A DNA stretch of 64,000 nt from Mesorhizobium sp. ZC-5 (GTDB lineage Bacteria; Pseudomonadota; Alphaproteobacteria; Rhizobiales; Rhizobiaceae): NCBI RefSeq assembly GCF_025753855.1, contig NZ_JAOWPT010000002.1:744001-808000 (forward strand). The letters are read 5' to 3'. Below the pieces are notes generated by a model. That model worked only from the letters and a program-made list of their open reading frames with translations. It had not been told where the DNA came from and made no database searches. The position numbers were made by a program, and so were the translations under genes. Below are positions 61,342 through 64,000 of this stretch, piece after piece (position 1 is the stretch's first letter; every line of letters begins with the position of its first letter).

Positions 61342-61974
61342 TCAGCTTTTCTGAAGGGCGAGATTGACGCCCAGTCCGACAAGCATCGCACCGCCTGCGC
61401 GCTGCGTGAGGCGTTGGGCGCGACTTGAGCGCCGCAGCTGTGTCATCAACGCGCCCGCCAGTAGCACGCCAATCACGTCGGCCGACGAGAACATGAAGTT
61501 GACGATCGTGCCAAGAACGATGAGTTGGATCCAGACGGGAAAGTCCGCCGAGGCGTCGATGAATTGCGGCAGGAAGGCAACGAAGAAAATTGCCGTCTTG
61601 GGATTGAGGACCTCAACGGTGATACTTTCGAAGAAGGCGCGGCGGCCGGATTTAGATTCGAAACCCGGCATCGCCACATCGCCTTGTGCCCGGGTGCGGA
61701 ACATCGATATGCCCAACCATACCAGATAGGCGGCGCCGGCAAACTTCACGACCATATAAAGCACCGGCACGGCGTGGAAAAGCACCGAGAGGCCGGCTGC
61801 CGCTGCTATAACGTGCACATAGCAACCGAGATGGATGCCCAACGACGCCATCAGGCCGGACCATCGGCCACGTGCCAGAGTCTGGGCCGCGGCATAGAGC
61901 ATGGCTGGGCCAGGAATGAAGGCGAAGATCGCCGTCGTGGCGAGAAATGCGATGAACAACTCGATCGGCGGCAT
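61342..61974 (-). CDS. LysE-family amino-acid exporter
   Basis: A 210-aa membrane protein with six helices and the family motif IPGPAMLYAAAQTLARGR near residue 20. AGGAGCAG lies just before the ATG at 61974. LysE/RhtB proteins export basic amino acids, homoserine lactones or threonine; the substrate is not predictable here. Confidence 0.9.
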   Translation of the reverse strand: MPPIELFIAFLATTAIFAFIPGPAMLYAAAQTLARGRWSGLMASLGIHLGCYVHVIAAAAGLSVLFHAVPVLYMVVKFAGAAYLVWLGISMFRTRAQGDVAMPGFESKSGRRAFFESITVEVLNPKTAIFFVAFLPQFIDASADFPVWIQLIVLGTIVNFMFSSADVIGVLLAGALMTQLRRSSRAQRLTQRAGGAMLVGLGVNLALQKS

Positions 61975-62078
61975 GTTCTGCTCCTGTCCCGAACCAGACG
62001 CTCGGCCGCTGCTTATACACGAAGCCGTCGCGCTGGGCAGAACTTTTGCGATACGCCGGCAGGCCGAGGCGCTACGCG

Positions 62079-63092
62079 TCAGCCCGAATTTGTGGCAAGC
62101 CAGTTGTGCCAGGTCTTTTCGCTTCCGTGGAAGACGTTGAGGTCGATCTGGCCTTTCACGCCATGTGAGAGGCCGGACCCGGAGTACTGCCAGAACACCC
62201 ACTTGCGGCCCGGATAGACCTTCGATGGATGCGCCGCGACCGAGCGCAGCCAGAACGGGTAGTCGAGGAACGCACCCTTCAGATTGTCGCGATAGAAATC
62301 GGGAGCGGTGTAGATGATGGGGCGCTGGCCGTAGTGCCGCTCCAGCTTGTCCATGAAAACCTGCATTTTCTCCAGCACGCGCTCGCGTGAAGGGCGTTTC
62401 CTGCAGCGCGACTCGCCATTCCATTCCACGTCGATGACGGGCGGTAGCGCGTTTTCGGCCTTCGGGACGTTGCGGATGAACCAGTCGGCCTGCTCGCCGG
62501 CCGTGCGGCACCAGTAGAAGAAGTGATAGGCTCCCCGCCTCAGGCCGGCCTGGCCCGCGGCGCGCCAGTTTTTCTTGAACATCGGGTCGAGATGGTCGCC
62601 GCCGTCGGTGGCCTTGATATAGGCGAAATTGGCCCCCTGGGTGCGAAGCCTGGCCCAGTCTATGTCGCCTTGCCAGCGCGAGACGTCGACGCCGTGGACC
62701 GCAAGCTGCTTGGGTGAGGACTTGCCGAAGTTGATCGGCTTGGCGTCGCGAAAACGGCGGCTGTAGATTTCACCGGGGACGAAGGGCCGTGTGCGGACCG
62801 AAGGCTTTTCCGGCGGCACCAATGCGATCGGCTCGACCTGCGGCGCCGTCTCGATTTCCGGAGCCACGACAGCCATCGCCTGCCGGCTGGGTATCTCCCG
62901 CGGGGCGGCCAAGTCGCGCGTGACGGCGGCGCCAACCTCGACGGGAGGCACCGGCCCGTCTGGGACGCTGCCGATCGAACTCGTCACTTCCGTCGACGGG
63001 CGCTGGACCTGCAGAGCCTCTTCCAGGCCGGAACTTGAGGTGCAGCCGCTCAACGCGAGGCAGGCGAAAAGAAGGAAGGCTAGTGAACGCAT
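62079..63092 (-). CDS. GH25 muramidase lipoprotein
   Basis: A 337-aa protein with lipobox LALSGC (Cys at about residue 17), a Pro/Val-rich linker to about residue 110 and a GH25 domain: HGVDVSRWQGDIDW (first catalytic Asp), FAYIKATDGG, YHFFYW and PVIDVEWNGES (Asp/Glu pair). It cleaves peptidoglycan; as a lipoprotein it would act in cell-wall remodelling. ATG at 63092; an earlier GTG/ATG in frame is unlikely because it would hide the lipobox. Confidence 0.88.
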   Translation of the reverse strand: MRSLAFLLFACLALSGCTSSSGLEEALQVQRPSTEVTSSIGSVPDGPVPPVEVGAAVTRDLAAPREIPSRQAMAVVAPEIETAPQVEPIALVPPEKPSVRTRPFVPGEIYSRRFRDAKPINFGKSSPKQLAVHGVDVSRWQGDIDWARLRTQGANFAYIKATDGGDHLDPMFKKNWRAAGQAGLRRGAYHFFYWCRTAGEQADWFIRNVPKAENALPPVIDVEWNGESRCRKRPSRERVLEKMQVFMDKLERHYGQRPIIYTAPDFYRDNLKGAFLDYPFWLRSVAAHPSKVYPGRKWVFWQYSGSGLSHGVKGQIDLNVFHGSEKTWHNWLATNSG

Positions 63093-63361
63093 CTGAACCC
63101 GTACGCAGAACAAAGCGACCGCGGACAGATACCCAAATCCACCGGACCGCACCGGCCCGATTTACTAACGAGAAATTACCAACAAAGACTGAATCCGAAT
63201 CAAATTGGCACGACTGTCGGCGCCCACGCGAACGTATGATTGACGATCGGTTAACGAGGTCGGTTCAGGCCGCCGGCCGTTTCGCCAAGGTCCTTGACCA
63301 GGACGGGGCCAGGCGGCCGCCCTGTGGTCGATCCAGGCATCGGATGCAGGAATTGGCTGGA

Positions 63362-63790
63362 TCAGAACAGCCAGCCTGTGCCGGTGAGATAGCCGGCGGC
63401 GAAAGCGGCGAGCAATCCCGCTACCATGAATGCGGCAAGCCGGCGGGGCAAAGGGCCGGCAATGGTCCCGACAGGCTGCGAAGCCTTGCGGTTGGCTCCT
63501 ATCGGTCTGGTTTCCGCGGCTCGCCGCGACCAATCGCCGGTTTCGAAAGCCGGCCGCATCTGCGGCATGTCGGCGATCCGCGTGGCGATCGCATTCCACG
63601 ATGCGTCAGCAGTGTCTCCCGGCGGCACGGCTACGTCGAACATGTGCATGCGTTCGGCGATGTCGATTACCGCATCCCGAAAGTCCGGGTCTATCTCGAG
63701 GTCGCGTTCGGCGCGGTCGCGCTCTGCGTCGTCCATCAGGCCGAGCACATAATTGCCTGCGCGTGCAATGCGGTCCGGTTCCGTCGTCAT
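63362..63790 (-). CDS. Anti-sigma-factor-like protein (RskA/ChrR-type N-terminus)
   Basis: A 142-aa protein: soluble domain GNYVLGLMDDAERDRAERDL with DPDFRDAVIDIAERM, typical of RskA-like anti-sigma factors, then one membrane helix (LAAFMVAGLLAAFAAGYL) and a very short periplasmic end. The usual extracytoplasmic domain is missing. No ECF sigma gene is seen in the window; it could lie elsewhere. Confidence 0.75.
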   Translation of the reverse strand: MTTEPDRIARAGNYVLGLMDDAERDRAERDLEIDPDFRDAVIDIAERMHMFDVAVPPGDTADASWNAIATRIADMPQMRPAFETGDWSRRAAETRPIGANRKASQPVGTIAGPLPRRLAAFMVAGLLAAFAAGYLTGTGWLF

Positions 63791-63867
63791 CCCAGCAAGC
63801 CACCCTGGCGCTTTGTATTATATTAGCGCCTCTGCAATAAAGAGTTAAGAGGGTCTGGCCGGCGGGT

Positions 63868-64000
63868 TCACCAGTGCGGCGGCTTGGTGATTGGGGTTTC
63901 CGGGGCGCTCTGCTCCTCCAGCGCCAGGAACCGCTCGGCCAGTGTATCGAGTTTCTTCTGCAGCCGTTCGATCGTCTTCCACTGCTCGGCGATCTGCGCG
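63868..64000 (-). CDS. slyX: SlyX-family protein, 5' end beyond window
   Basis: The last 43 codons read QIAEQWKTIERLQKKL...ERFLALEEQ and end TKPPHW before TGA at 63868-63870. SlyX proteins are short coiled coils ending in PPHY/W. Only the C-terminal part lies in the window. Confidence 0.75.
   Translation of the reverse strand, partial: AQIAEQWKTIERLQKKLDTLAERFLALEEQSAPETPITKPPHW

Overview
The window is one stretch of a high-GC alphaproteobacterial chromosome, most likely Rhizobiales of the Mesorhizobium/Aminobacter (Phyllobacteriaceae) kind. The signs are a Ros/MucR regulator, an Irr-type iron control element (ICE), the phn/pho order phnC-D-E-E-(2H phosphoesterase)-M-N, a sodium-symporter/histidine-kinase fusion, a Tim44-domain protein and a tRNA-Ser(GGA) used as an integration site. 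Assignments come from reading the sequence; no database search was run.

Layout. 1-5.7 kb: signalling. The 3' part of a short-chain fatty-acyl (ScfR-type) regulator is followed by a translationally coupled trio: single-domain receiver, small membrane protein, symporter-kinase fusion. A convergent LytS-type kinase follows. 5.9-12.5 kb: one giant autotransporter with about 20 clear and 7 decayed copies of an xGIxAQSxGGGGG repeat. 12.9-13.9 kb: Tim44-domain protein. 14.1-21.0 kb: a phosphonate/phosphate operon behind a clear Pho box. 21.0-27.8 kb, minus strand: an iron operon. From its promoter it reads 47-aa leader frame, cysteine-rich unknown, imelysin, bfd, bfr, di-heme oxidoreductase, second imelysin, DUF1513. 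The ICE lies at 27901, and a REPIN-like inverted repeat sits in the start region of the di-heme gene. 28.0-34.6 kb: MucR-like regulator, then a polyamine ABC transporter (potG-H-I-F order) behind an amidohydrolase. 34.8-39.3 kb: small lipoproteins, a DUF1254 protein and two porin-like outer-membrane proteins, one interrupted by an amber codon.

Between the two small lipoprotein genes, on the minus strand at 35031-35106, there is a compact small-RNA candidate. It has two hairpins that show the same ten-base anti-Shine-Dalgarno loop and ends in a T-run.

39.3-55.2 kb is a 15.9-kb integrated element bounded by an 18-bp direct repeat; the right copy is the 3' end of tRNA-Ser(GGA). It carries an integrase, an AlpA-type regulator, a replication-like gene with an origin-like repeat cluster, a long chain of overlapping small genes, a 1067-aa putative internal virion/ejection protein, a beta-helix tailspike, a divergent XRE switch, an ART-like gene paired with a small membrane protein, and an HNH nuclease. 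No terminase, portal or major capsid gene was recognised. The element is therefore either a deleted podophage or a satellite-like element with a cell-entry module.

55.3-64 kb is ordinary chromosome: membrane proteins, msrA, a BMP-family binding protein, a GNAT enzyme, a Tat-exported class V aminotransferase, a LysE exporter, a GH25 lipoprotein, an anti-sigma-like protein and the 3' end of slyX.
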